This document shows positions 34,907-42,753 of a stretch of 44,485 nt of DNA, piece after piece (position 1 is the first letter of the stretch; the number at the start of each line of letters is the position of its first letter). Position numbers and translations under genes: made by a program. The notes beneath the pieces are model-generated. The model was not told the DNA's origin. It did not search any database and saw only the letters and a list, made by a program, of their open reading frames with translations. This stretch comes from Ruminococcaceae bacterium OttesenSCG-928-I18. Its GTDB lineage: Bacteria > Bacillota > Clostridia > Oscillospirales > Ruminococcaceae. Location: NCBI GenBank assembly GCA_030266325.1, contig JAJDHT010000008.1, forward strand, positions 1 to 44,485, read 5' to 3'.

Positions 34907-36192
34907 GCCGCCTTCACCTCCACAGGGTGGTCGTCGTCGAGGGCAAGTACGACGCCACCGCCGTGGCGAGCCTCGTCGATGCCCTCATCCTGACCACCGA
35001 TGGCTTCTCCCTTTTCACCGACGAAGAGAAAAAAGAACTGATCCGCAAACTGGGCAGGCAGCGCGGTCTGCTCATCCTTACCGATTCAGACGCCGCCGGT
35101 TTCAAAATCCGGCACTATATAGAAAAAATTGCCACAGGATGTGAGATAAAGCACGCCTATATCCCCGCGGTGGCAGGCAAGGAGAGCCGGAAAAGTACCC
35201 CGTCCAAAGAGGGGACACTCGGTGTGGAGGGCATGTCCAAAGAGGCCCTTTTGCTGGCGTTGCGGCGCGCCGGTGTGGAGGCCGAAGGAGAAGAAACCGA
35301 AGGGGAAGGAAGGCAGCCCCTCAGCTATACCGACCTCTATGAGCTCGGCCTTTCGGGAAGCCGAGGCAGCACCGCGCGGCGCAGGGCGCTGCTCAGGCGG
35401 GAGGGTTTGCCGCCCAGACTTTCCAAAAAGGCGCTTTTACAGGTTTTGTCCAGTCTGTATACAAAGGGGGAATTAAAGGAGATGCTATCCCAAAAACCCG
35501 TGCTATTCTGGGATTTTCACGGTACGCTCACCCTGCCTGATATCACCTGGTTCGACGCCGCCGTCGAAGCTTGCGAAGAGACGTTCCCCCAAGTACGCCT
35601 CAGCCGCAGGGTACTTACCGAGCAGTTTACGGGCCGGTGCCTTCCCTGGTGGAGCATCCCCAGCCGCGACACCCGCCACCTCACCGCCCCCGGGGCCTGG
35701 TGGGGCCACTGTGAAAAAGAATTTGCCAAGATGTTCGAAAGCTGTGGCTTCACGAAAGAACAGGCGGAAACACTCGCCCCAAAACTGCGCGAAAAAGTCC
35801 TTCAGCCTTCCAGATATCAGCTCTATCCCGATGCGCTGTCCACCCTGCGGGAGCTGAAAGATCGAGGATATCGCCAGTTTCTTTTGTCGAACAACTATCC
35901 CGAACTTGGCCACCTCGCAGAGGCGCTCGGCCTTTCGCCCTATCTCGAGGGGGTGGTTGTCTCCGCAGAGGTCGGGTACGACAAACCCCGCATCGAAATC
36001 TTCGAAAAGGCCTGGGAACAGGCGGGAAAACCGGTTCAGTCCTGGATGGTAGGGGACAACTATGAGGATGACATAGAGGGGGCGCACAGAGCGGGTTTCA
36101 CAACGGTGTATGTCCATTCCGGGCACAGAGAGTGCCCTGCTGCAGACCACTGCGTAGAGCACCTCAGTGAGGTTCCTCCTCTGCTGCCCTGA
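34903..36192 (+). CDS. fusion of an RNase M5-like toprim (DUF4093) protein with a HAD hydrolase
   Basis: The 429-residue protein has two parts. Residues 1-193 form a toprim domain of the RNase M5/DUF4093 type: VVVEGKYDA (Glu13), LTDSDAAGF (Asp61, Asp63), and GLSGSRGSTARRRALL (~149-164). Related proteins are thought to trim 5S rRNA or act in RNA processing. Residues 200-429 form a HAD-IA hydrolase: motif I WDFHGTL (Asp204), motif II LLSNN, a Lys in GYDKPR, and motif IV MVGDNYEDD. In motif I the second Asp of DxD is His206. No stop separates the halves. An ATG at 35482 with nearby purine-rich sequence could allow separate HAD translation. The start GTG 34903 overlaps the holA stop. Confidence 0.85.
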   Translation: MSRLHLHRVVVVEGKYDATAVASLVDALILTTDGFSLFTDEEKKELIRKLGRQRGLLILTDSDAAGFKIRHYIEKIATGCEIKHAYIPAVAGKESRKSTPSKEGTLGVEGMSKEALLLALRRAGVEAEGEETEGEGRQPLSYTDLYELGLSGSRGSTARRRALLRREGLPPRLSKKALLQVLSSLYTKGELKEMLSQKPVLFWDFHGTLTLPDITWFDAAVEACEETFPQVRLSRRVLTEQFTGRCLPWWSIPSRDTRHLTAPGAWWGHCEKEFAKMFESCGFTKEQAETLAPKLREKVLQPSRYQLYPDALSTLRELKDRGYRQFLLSNNYPELGHLAEALGLSPYLEGVVVSAEVGYDKPRIEIFEKAWEQAGKPVQSWMVGDNYEDDIEGAHRAGFTTVYVHSGHRECPAADHCVEHLSEVPPLLP

Positions 36193-36251
36193 CACCACTG
36201 TCTCATCGGGAGATCCGCTTTTGCCCATAGAATAAAAATAGCTGACAAACC

Positions 36252-36293
36252 AAAAACCATGCCCGGTATTCCTTTACCGTTGCATGGTTTTTT
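36252..36293. terminator. bidirectional intrinsic terminator
   Basis: A 9-bp stem (36254-36262 with 36282-36290) encloses a 5-bp inner stem (36264-36268 with 36275-36279). It has six T on the plus side (36288-36293) and five T on the minus side. It separates the plus-strand toprim-HAD gene from the minus-strand DUF308 gene. Confidence 0.88.
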
Positions 36294-36402
36294 ATCACAT
36301 TATTCAAAAAGAAAGAAATCCCCAAGGTGCTGAACCCGACGTGTGTCCTGCCAATGAAAAGTGAGGGAATGACAACCCTTTGCGGTCTACCTGAAATGGG
36401 TC

Positions 36403-37149
36403 TCAGGATGAAGCATTCTCTTCCTCTTCTTCGAGGGTGGGGGAGGCCGGCCCCGGTGTGGGGGTTAAGATTTCTGCGGGAGGCGCCAAAGGTTCCGCCG
36501 CCATTGGTTGTGCGGTCGCTGGGGCCGTGTTTACAGGGGCACTGTCCACGGCGGGGCTTTCCTGTGCCGCGGCTTTTGCCGCCTCTTCCTTGGGCGGCAG
36601 GGGATGCTTTTCCCTGTGCCGCAACACCAGCATCAGCATCGCCAGGGTAATCAGGTTTAAAGCCCCGTCGAAGAGCAGAACGCTTCCCAGAAAATAGAAC
36701 AGAACCGTGCCGGAAAAACTGCCGAGCACAAGCAAAATACCACAGATCGCCGAAATGACCGCCAGGACCATCACGAACCACCAGCCACCGAACACAGCTC
36801 GCTTCATGTCGAACGAATACTCCAGCTTCAGCACGCTGTCAAAGATGACGCAGAAGCCGAGCACTACGGGAAGCAGGCTCAGGATGGTTTCCGGTTTCAG
36901 GATACAATAAATTCCCGCAAACAGCAGCAGTACACCCAGGGCCAAATCGTTGCGGAAGATGCGTGTCCCGCTCTCTTTCAGAAAATAAAACGCCACGCGC
37001 ACAATGCCGCCCACGATGGCAAACCCGCCCAGGATATAGCAGATCAGCAGGCTCTCCGCGTCTCGGTTGAGGATACGAAAGACACCCAGCAGGATATATC
37101 CCAGCGATAAAATGATGAAATTGACTCTGAAACGTTTTGCAGATTCCAT
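36403..37149 (-). CDS. DUF308 (HdeD-like) membrane protein with a Pro/Ala/Glu tail
   Basis: The protein has 248 residues. Six hydrophobic helices lie at about 10-27, 34-55, 70-85, 88-107, 122-145 and 148-170. They fit the DUF308/HdeD family, whose E. coli member is linked to acid resistance; a precise function is not known. The last ~75 residues are low complexity, rich in Pro, Ala, Thr and Glu, and end in a run of acidic residues. They are probably disordered and cytoplasmic. The ATG at 37149 has a weak GGGGG site. It is the last gene of a minus-strand unit with the AI-2E transporter and the HPr-like gene (gaps 21 and 34 bases), ending at the terminator near 36252-36293. Confidence 0.82.
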   Translation of the reverse strand: MESAKRFRVNFIILSLGYILLGVFRILNRDAESLLICYILGGFAIVGGIVRVAFYFLKESGTRIFRNDLALGVLLLFAGIYCILKPETILSLLPVVLGFCVIFDSVLKLEYSFDMKRAVFGGWWFVMVLAVISAICGILLVLGSFSGTVLFYFLGSVLLFDGALNLITLAMLMLVLRHREKHPLPPKEEAAKAAAQESPAVDSAPVNTAPATAQPMAAEPLAPPAEILTPTPGPASPTLEEEEENASS

Positions 37150-37170
37150 AGATAACAGCCCCCACTCAAT

Positions 37171-38409
37171 TTATGGTTGTCCCTCGTTCCCCTCTTTTTC
37201 CCCGGGTGGCCGCGGCACCTCAGGGCTGTTTTCACACACAGGAGGCTCCAATGGTTTGCCCTCGTCATCCAGCTTTTTGCGCCGCAGCCGTGAAGAAATG
37301 AAGTCGCTCGAGAGGGCATACAGCACCGCCACGGTAGGCACGCCCAGCACCATGCCGGCAAAGCCGAACAGCCCGCCGCCAATGATGATTGCCACAAGCA
37401 CCCACAGTGCAGGAAGCCCTGTCGAATCCCCCAGTATCTTCGGGCCCAGGATGTTGCCGTCAAACTGCTGCAGGCAGATCACAAAAATCGTGAAGACGAC
37501 GGCGCTGCCGGGGTTGATCAGCAGCAACAGCAAAACCGAAGGGATGGCGCCGATGAAGGGGCCAAAGAAAGGGATGATGTTGGTAAAGCCGATGATGATA
37601 CTGATGAGCAGCCCCATCGGCATCGGATAAAAGAAGGTGTTGCATATCCACATGAAGGCGTAGCAGATCAGCCCAATAATCAGGCTGTCCAGTATCTTGC
37701 CGCCAATGAAACCCGAAAACACTCGGTTCGAGAGGGAGCAGACCTTCAGCAGGTGGTCCGCTCTCTTTTTGGGAATCAGTGCATAGATGACCTTGCGGCT
37801 TTGCCTTTGCAGTTTTTCTTTGCTAAAGAGCATATAGATGGACACGATAAACGCGGTCAGCCCGGTAATCAGCCCCGAACCAATGCGGATGCTCCAGTTT
37901 AAAAGATCGGGCAGTGCCCCGCGCACCATGCTGATCGTCTCGTTCACAAGGTCCTTGTAACTCACGACGAAGAAATCCAGTGCGTCGGATTCCAGTTCAA
38001 AGGTGGTCGTCACCCAGAGCACAAGGTCATTGATGTTTTCCAGATAGTAGGGAATGTTGCTTAGGAGAGAGACAATGCTGCCCATCAATTGCGGTACCAC
38101 CGAGAGTGCAATCAGCACAATCAGCAGGATAAATAAGATGTACACGATCAAGATGGAGAAAACCCTCACCATCCTGCGCCGTGTCACTTTCTTGAACAGG
38201 TAGTTTTCAAGGAAACGCATGGGCAGGTTGAGCAGGTACGCCAGGGCCAGGCCCACGAGGAAGGGGCTGAAGATGCCCACAACCCAACTCAACACGCCGC
38301 TCACGGCTTTCAGGTTGGCAAGCGCAGAAAACAACAAGACCCCCACGCATACCACCAACAGGTTCGAGAGGGTGCGCCTTGTAAAAAAATCGCGCCATTT
38401 TCGTCTCAA
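37171..38409 (-). CDS. AI-2E family transporter (TqsA/PerM-type membrane protein)
   Basis: The protein has 412 residues with about eight membrane helices. Paired helices near residues 18-62 and 84-108 are followed by an extracytoplasmic amphipathic stretch (~115-175). The family core is at the C-terminal end: GGKILDSLIIGLIC, GFTNIIPFFGPFIGAIP and LQQFDGNILGPKILGDSTGLP. Family members have been linked to AI-2 export, Na+/H+ exchange and peptide export; the substrate here is open. The last ~35 residues are hydrophilic and Glu/Pro-rich. The start is TTG 38409 with GGGGATG upstream, and no better ATG exists before the first helix. Confidence 0.9.
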   Translation of the reverse strand: MRRKWRDFFTRRTLSNLLVVCVGVLLFSALANLKAVSGVLSWVVGIFSPFLVGLALAYLLNLPMRFLENYLFKKVTRRRMVRVFSILIVYILFILLIVLIALSVVPQLMGSIVSLLSNIPYYLENINDLVLWVTTTFELESDALDFFVVSYKDLVNETISMVRGALPDLLNWSIRIGSGLITGLTAFIVSIYMLFSKEKLQRQSRKVIYALIPKKRADHLLKVCSLSNRVFSGFIGGKILDSLIIGLICYAFMWICNTFFYPMPMGLLISIIIGFTNIIPFFGPFIGAIPSVLLLLLINPGSAVVFTIFVICLQQFDGNILGPKILGDSTGLPALWVLVAIIIGGGLFGFAGMVLGVPTVAVLYALSSDFISSRLRRKKLDDEGKPLEPPVCENSPEVPRPPGEKEGNEGQP

Positions 38410-38443
38410 AAAAACATCCCCACGGAGTTTGTTTGTTCAAAAA

Positions 38444-38674
38444 TCAGTCGATATTTTCGCCAATATTCCTTATTTTCTCATGGTATTCGGCGTCGTCCGA
38501 TACGATGTGGATCGGTCTTGTGAAGTCCAGCGCATACATGCCAATATAACTTTTTGCGTCCACGATCATATGCCCGTCCTCAGAGCGAAGCTCCACCGCC
38601 TTTGGGCTTTCCACGGCCAGCCGCTGTATCTCCTGCAGTTCGGTAATATAGTTGATTTTCTTTTTGCTTGTCAT
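38444..38674 (-). CDS. HPr-like protein lacking the active-site histidine
   Basis: This is a 76-residue protein. Residues ~32-58 (MIVDAKSYIGMYALDFTRP, then IHIVSDD) match the HPr Ser46 region and the strand after it (compare VNAKSIMGVMSLG). The region that should hold the phospho-His (GLHARPA) is absent: the N-terminus reads KINYITELQEIQRLAVESP. It therefore cannot act as a PTS phosphocarrier in the usual way, but could be a regulatory relative in the manner of Crh, or a structural homologue. ATG 38674 is chosen because AAGGAG lies nine bases upstream; ATG 38701 precedes that site. It heads a three-gene minus-strand unit. A true HPr gene lies at 40221-40496. Confidence 0.75.
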   Translation of the reverse strand: MTSKKKINYITELQEIQRLAVESPKAVELRSEDGHMIVDAKSYIGMYALDFTRPIHIVSDDAEYHEKIRNIGENID

Positions 38675-38715
38675 ACTCTCCCACTCCTTCGCCATACTTG
38701 TTCCATACAACACAA

Positions 38716-38724
38716 AGTATAGCA
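38716..38724 (-). promoter_or_regulatory. extended -10 promoter for the HPr-like operon
   Basis: On the minus strand the sequence reads TGCTATACT: an extended -10 with a near-consensus box. The -35 region 17 bases upstream is poor. It lies about 40 bases before the HPr-like start. Confidence 0.5.
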
Positions 38725-38846
38725 TATTGTACCCAGAAAGAAAAGTAAAATACGCGGGTATAGGCGTTTTTGTCACGTAAGAAGCAAGCGCAAAGCCCTT
38801 TTTGTCTCAAAGCCAACGATACCCTGCTCGTCTCCATGTCATAAAC

Positions 38847-38875
38847 TTGCGCAGCCGAAGGAGAAACGATATAAT
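38847..38875 (+). promoter_or_regulatory. sigma-A promoter for azlC-azlD
   Basis: TTGCGC at 38847-38852 and the consensus TATAAT at 38870-38875 are separated by 17 bases. The azlC start is about 65 bases downstream. Confidence 0.72.
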
Positions 38876-38941
38876 ATGAAACCGTAGCTCGTCACACCTA
38901 TTGAGATTTTGCATGTTTCACCCGCGATACGGAGAGGTTTT

Positions 38942-39661
38942 ATGACAACCGAAGAAAAAAAACAAAAGAACTTGGCTGCCGTTCGTGCCGCCTTTCCCCA
39001 CACAATCCCGGTCCTCACAGGCTACGTCTTCATGGGCATGGCCTTTGGCATCCTGTTGGGCAGCAAGGGGTTTGGGCCGCTGTGGGCTTTTTGCATGGCG
39101 CTTTTTGTCTTCGCGGGCTCGGGCCAATTTTTGGCGGTCGGCCTCATGGCATCGGGTTTTCATCCGCTCACGGCCTTGCTGCTCACGCTCATGGTCAACG
39201 CGCGCCATGTTTTCTACGGGATCCCCCTGCTCGAGCGGTTCAAACATTTCGGCAGGGCGAAATACTACATGATCTTTGCTCTCACGGACGAGACCTTTGC
39301 CCTGCTCTGTTCGGTAAAACCCCCCGCCGGTGTCAGCGAGCGCCGCTTCAACCTGGCCATCTGTGCGCTGGACCACAGCTACTGGATCACAGGCTGCACG
39401 CTGGGCGGCATTCTCGGCACGGCACTTCCCATCAACACGGCGGGCATCGATTTTGTCATGACCGCCCTTTTCGTGGTCATCTTTCTCGAGCAGTGGAGGG
39501 AGAGGCAGAACCGCCGTCCCGCCCTCATCGGCCTTGGCATCTCCATCCTCTGCCGTGTCCTCTTTGGCCCCCAGTGGTTCATCCTCGCCGCCATGGCCGC
39601 TCTCGTGCTCGTCTTTGGCGTTTTCAAACGGCCTCTTGAAAGGGGGATGCAAAAAGGATGA
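38942..39661 (+). CDS. azlC: AzlC family branched-chain amino acid exporter, large subunit
   Basis: AzlC is the large membrane subunit of the AzlCD/YgaZH-type exporter, which removes excess branched-chain amino acids and, in some species, methionine or azaleucine. From ATG 38942 it has 239 residues. The family motif AFPHTIPVLTGYVFMGMAFG (~18-37) is followed by FAGSGQFLAVGLM and LMVNARHVFYGIPLL (~89-103). DHSYWITGCTLGG (~146-158) is also typical. About six hydrophobic segments are seen. GGAGAGG lies before ATG 38942; an upstream GTG- or ATG-initiated extension has no ribosome-binding site. It overlaps azlD by four bases (ATGA). Confidence 0.92.
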   Translation: MTTEEKKQKNLAAVRAAFPHTIPVLTGYVFMGMAFGILLGSKGFGPLWAFCMALFVFAGSGQFLAVGLMASGFHPLTALLLTLMVNARHVFYGIPLLERFKHFGRAKYYMIFALTDETFALLCSVKPPAGVSERRFNLAICALDHSYWITGCTLGGILGTALPINTAGIDFVMTALFVVIFLEQWRERQNRRPALIGLGISILCRVLFGPQWFILAAMAALVLVFGVFKRPLERGMQKG

Positions 39662-39990
39662 TCACCACCGTGCAGGGCGTCGCGCTCGTCGCCATCTTTT
39701 CACTCGCCACGCTGTTCACAAGGGCGCTGCCGTTTCTCGCCTTTCCCGCCAGTCGCCCCACGCCCCATTTTGTCGTCTACCTGGGGCGGGTGCTGCCGTT
39801 TGCCATCACCGCCATGATTATCGTCTATTGCCTCAAAGACACCCCTATCCTCGCGGCGCCCCACGGCCTGCCTGAACTCATCGCCATCGTGGTGGTGGGC
39901 GCCATTTTCCTGCTGTTTAAAAATTCGCTCGTCGCCATTGCGGGGGGCACCATCCTCTATATGGTGCTTGTTCAGGTGGTTTTTGCCTGA
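39658..39990 (+). CDS. azlD: AzlD family branched-chain amino acid exporter, small subunit
   Basis: AzlD is the small partner of AzlC. The 110-residue protein has four hydrophobic segments (about 5-25, 40-60, 70-87 and 90-108) and the family N-terminal segment TLFTRALPFLAF (~18-29). Both subunits are needed for export in characterised systems. Its ATG overlaps the azlC stop in ATGA, which implies translational coupling. No Lrp-type regulator gene sits next to the pair, although one often does. Confidence 0.92.
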   Translation: MITTVQGVALVAIFSLATLFTRALPFLAFPASRPTPHFVVYLGRVLPFAITAMIIVYCLKDTPILAAPHGLPELIAIVVVGAIFLLFKNSLVAIAGGTILYMVLVQVVFA

Positions 39991-40064
39991 TAACCGTGCC
40001 GCACCGTCACTTTTTAAAAAGATAGGGACAACCGGGGGAGCGTTGTTAATCGGATCAATTTCAT

Positions 40065-40099
40065 GTGCTTACCCCCACCGCAGGCGGGGAGGAGAGCAC
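40065..40099. other. GC-rich hairpin between azlD and ptsH
   Basis: GTGCT (40065-40069) pairs with AGCAC (40095-40099), and an inner stem joins 40073-40076 with 40086-40089 plus 40078-40079 with 40083-40084. No T run follows, so it is not a classical intrinsic terminator. It could still slow or end azlCD transcription or stabilise the message. Confidence 0.45.
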
Positions 40100-40159
40100 G
40101 AAGAACATCTGTACTATTCATTAAAACGCACTCAGGGCACTCCCGCAACCGGCCGCCTC

Positions 40160-40188
40160 TTGCCAATCTTTCCCGGCAGTGCTAGGAT
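40160..40188 (+). promoter_or_regulatory. possible sigma-A promoter for ptsH
   Basis: TTGCCA at 40160-40165 and TAGGAT at 40183-40188 are separated by 17 bases. A TG before the -10 (TGCTAGGAT) makes it an extended -10. The ptsH start is about 32 bases downstream. Confidence 0.55.
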
Positions 40189-40220
40189 AAACCATAAGAG
40201 ACCAGAAAGGGAGAGGAACC

Positions 40221-40496
40221 ATGTATAAAAAGAATGCCCATGTCGTCAACCCCATCGGGTTGCATGCGCGTCCGGCCACGATGTTTATCCGCACTGCAAC
40301 GGAGTTTACATCGTCCATCAGGATTCGCCGCCCCGGCGGCGCCGAAGTCAATGCAAAATCCATCATCATGTTGCTGTCCCAGGGGTTTACGAAAGGTACC
40401 GAGGTTGAAATCTCCGCCGAGGGGGAGGACGAAAAGCAAGCCGTCGAAGCCCTCTGTGCCCTGTTGGCGTCGGGCTGCGGGGAAGAGCTGGACTGA
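40221..40496 (+). CDS. ptsH: phosphocarrier protein HPr
   Basis: HPr carries phosphate from enzyme I to the sugar-specific EIIA components of the PTS. The 91-residue protein has the active His15 in NPIGLHARPA and the regulatory serine at Ser47 in VNAKSIIMLLSQG, the site used by HPr kinase in Bacillota. The following GFTKGTEVEISAEGEDE is typical. So both catalytic and regulatory phosphorylation sites are present. AGAAAGGGAGAGG lies upstream of the ATG. It is separated from ptsI by an ABC-2 exporter pair, which is unusual because ptsH and ptsI are normally adjacent. Confidence 0.96.
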   Translation: MYKKNAHVVNPIGLHARPATMFIRTATEFTSSIRIRRPGGAEVNAKSIIMLLSQGFTKGTEVEISAEGEDEKQAVEALCALLASGCGEELD

Positions 40497-40552
40497 GATC
40501 GAGCAAGAAGATCGAGCAAAAATTAAGATGAACGATATAATGAAGGAGAAGC

Positions 40553-41488
40553 ATGGTATTTCAAATCGAAGACATCCACAAAAGTTTCGGAAAGAAGCAA
40601 GTTCTCAAAGGCATTGATTTTTCCGCTCAAAGTGGTCAGGCTTTCGGTCTGCTTGGCCGCAACGGGGCAGGAAAAACCACCACCATCCGCATCATCATGA
40701 ATGTGTTCCCGGCCGACAGCGGCTCCGTTCTACTCGACGGCGCCCCGTTTTCGAAAAGTGGCCTTCAAATAGGGTACCTGCCCGAAGAACACGGCCTGTA
40801 CCCGAAAATCAAAGTACGTGAACAGCTGATCTATCTGGCCGAGCTGCGCGGTGTCAGTGGCAAAAAAGCCAAACAATCCATCGATTATTGGGTGGCGCGG
40901 CTGGGTATGCAGGAGTATGCAAACCGTAAGCTCGATACCCTCAGCAAGGGCAACCAGCAAAAAATCCAGCTGGTGGCCGCCCTGATGGCCGACCCCGCGA
41001 TGGTCATTCTCGACGAGCCATTTTCAGGGCTCGACCCCGTCAATGCAGCCCTGCTCAAGGACGTCGTGAAAGAACTCATCGAAAAGGGGAAAATTGTCCT
41101 GTTTTCCAGCCATCAGATGAGTTATGTGGAAGAGTTCTGCGACGCCATCGCCATCCTGCACGAGGGCAAAATCGCTCTCTCGGGGTCTATCCAGCAGATC
41201 AAACGCTCCTATGACCGGCGCACCCTGGTCGTGCGCTCTCTGCAGCCGGGCCCTTTGCTGGATTTTGCCAACGGCACGCTGGGCGGGTACCTGCAGAGTG
41301 CCGAAATGCGTAAAAACCAGGTTTTTTTGCATATGAAAGAGGAAAACTGCAAAGCACAGGTCATTGAAATCCTCGCAAAAGAGGGCCCTGAAATCGACTC
41401 GGTCGCCGTTTACGAACCCTCTCTCAACGATATTTTCGTGCAAACGGCCGGCGACGACAACGAGACGAAAGGGGGCGAGGCCGTATGA
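40553..41488 (+). CDS. ABC-2 type exporter, ATP-binding subunit (NatA-like)
   Basis: The ATPase of a two-subunit ABC-2 exporter, 311 residues. Walker A is GRNGAGKT (35-42), the Q-loop lies in LPEEHGLYP, the signature is LSKGNQQK (~129-136), Walker B is VILDEPFSGLD (~151-161) and the switch His is in FSSHQM. A C-terminal domain (~215-305) of the DUF4162 type follows. Closest known roles are Na+ export (NatAB) or drug/peptide export; the substrate cannot be read from the sequence. The ATG at 40553 has GAAGGAG. The permease gene overlaps its end by four bases. Confidence 0.9.
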   Translation: MVFQIEDIHKSFGKKQVLKGIDFSAQSGQAFGLLGRNGAGKTTTIRIIMNVFPADSGSVLLDGAPFSKSGLQIGYLPEEHGLYPKIKVREQLIYLAELRGVSGKKAKQSIDYWVARLGMQEYANRKLDTLSKGNQQKIQLVAALMADPAMVILDEPFSGLDPVNAALLKDVVKELIEKGKIVLFSSHQMSYVEEFCDAIAILHEGKIALSGSIQQIKRSYDRRTLVVRSLQPGPLLDFANGTLGGYLQSAEMRKNQVFLHMKEENCKAQVIEILAKEGPEIDSVAVYEPSLNDIFVQTAGDDNETKGGEAV

Positions 41489-42738
41489 GGCAGCTTGGCA
41501 TTGTCTTCCGTTTTGAGTTGCTCGGGTACCTCAAACGAAAAAGTTTCATCATCCTCACCCTCGCCCTTGTGCTCATCGTCGCCGTGGTTCTCACCTGGCC
41601 GCGCATTTCTGCCATGCTGGGCATCGGGCAAGGGGCCGAAACCCCCGACGAACCGGAGAGGATCGCCCTTTCATCAAAAGTGGGGGATGCCCGGCAGGCG
41701 GCGGATCTTTTCACGCAGGCTTTCGAAGGGCAAAACTACCTCTTTGAACCCCTCGAGGCCACCCTGCCCGAGCTGGAGGGTCTTGTGGAAAACGAGGAAT
41801 ACGATTCGGCCGTGCAGCTCACCGGGCCGCTATCCTACACCCGTGTTGTGCGCAGCATCGGCATGTACGATTCCTTCGACGAGGCCTTTTCCGAGATGCT
41901 GCTCTCACAGTTCCAGGCGGCCACCATGGCCGAATACGGGGTACCCGCGGAAGAGATTGAACAGACGCTCGCTGCCCAGACCGAGGTCGAGACGGTCACG
42001 GTGGGCTCGGGGAAAGATCAGTTCCGCAATTTCATCTATACCTATATCCTCGTTTTCTTGCTCTATTTTGCCATTCTCATGTACGGTCAGTTCGTGGCCT
42101 CTTCGGTGGCAACCGAAAAGAGCACCCGCGCTATGGAACTGCTCATCACCTCGGCCAGGCCCAATAGCCTGATGTTTGGCAAGGTGCTGGGCGCGGGCTG
42201 TGCGGGCCTCTTACAGCTCGTGCTCATTCTGGGCACCGCCTTTCTCTTTTATAATCTCAATCATACGTATTATCAAGACAATTATATCGTACAGTCCATC
42301 TTTGGCATTCCCGCAGAGATGCTGCTCTACACCTTCCTGTTTTTCATCCTGGGCTTTTTCATCTATGCCTTTCTCTACGCGGGGCTGGCCAGCCTCGTCA
42401 GCCGCATGGAGGACCTGTCCACGGCCATCATGCCCATCACCTACCTGTTCATCATTGCGTTCATCGTTGTCATGTTCTCCATGGGCAGCGGAAATGTGGA
42501 CAACCTCGCCATGGTCATCTGCTCTTATGTGCCGCTCACGTCCCCAATGGCCATGTTTACGCGCATCGCCATGGGCGACGTAGCCGGCTGGAAAATTGCC
42601 CTGTCGGTCGTCATCCTCCTGCTTTCCACGATCGGGGCCGGTGTGCTTTCGGCCAACATCTACCGTTTGGGTGTTTTGCTTTACGGCAACCCGCCCAAAC
42701 CGAAAGAGATCCTGCGTTTGCTTAAATCCAACAAGTAG
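41485..42738 (+). CDS. ABC-2 type exporter, permease subunit (NatB-like)
   Basis: The membrane partner of the preceding ATPase, 417 residues. One helix near residues 17-36 is followed by a large extracytoplasmic domain (~45-175) and five or six helices from ~183 onward. VATEKSTRAMELLITSARP (~209-227) is the conserved coupling segment of NatB/ABC-2 permeases, and FGKVLGAGCAGLLQL follows it. The overlap with the ATPase gene (ATGA) implies one transcriptional and translational unit. The pair sits between ptsH and ptsI with short gaps, so it is probably co-expressed with the PTS core; a functional link is inference. Confidence 0.9.
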   Translation: MRQLGIVFRFELLGYLKRKSFIILTLALVLIVAVVLTWPRISAMLGIGQGAETPDEPERIALSSKVGDARQAADLFTQAFEGQNYLFEPLEATLPELEGLVENEEYDSAVQLTGPLSYTRVVRSIGMYDSFDEAFSEMLLSQFQAATMAEYGVPAEEIEQTLAAQTEVETVTVGSGKDQFRNFIYTYILVFLLYFAILMYGQFVASSVATEKSTRAMELLITSARPNSLMFGKVLGAGCAGLLQLVLILGTAFLFYNLNHTYYQDNYIVQSIFGIPAEMLLYTFLFFILGFFIYAFLYAGLASLVSRMEDLSTAIMPITYLFIIAFIVVMFSMGSGNVDNLAMVICSYVPLTSPMAMFTRIAMGDVAGWKIALSVVILLLSTIGAGVLSANIYRLGVLLYGNPPKPKEILRLLKSNK

Positions 42739-42753
42739 AAAAGGGAGAGTGCT

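Noticed and set aside
34903-36192. Two separate genes split near 35482
   Set aside because: The frame is continuous, with no stop between the domains, and the purine-rich site touches the internal ATG with no spacing. Fusion is the simpler reading, with internal initiation noted as possible.
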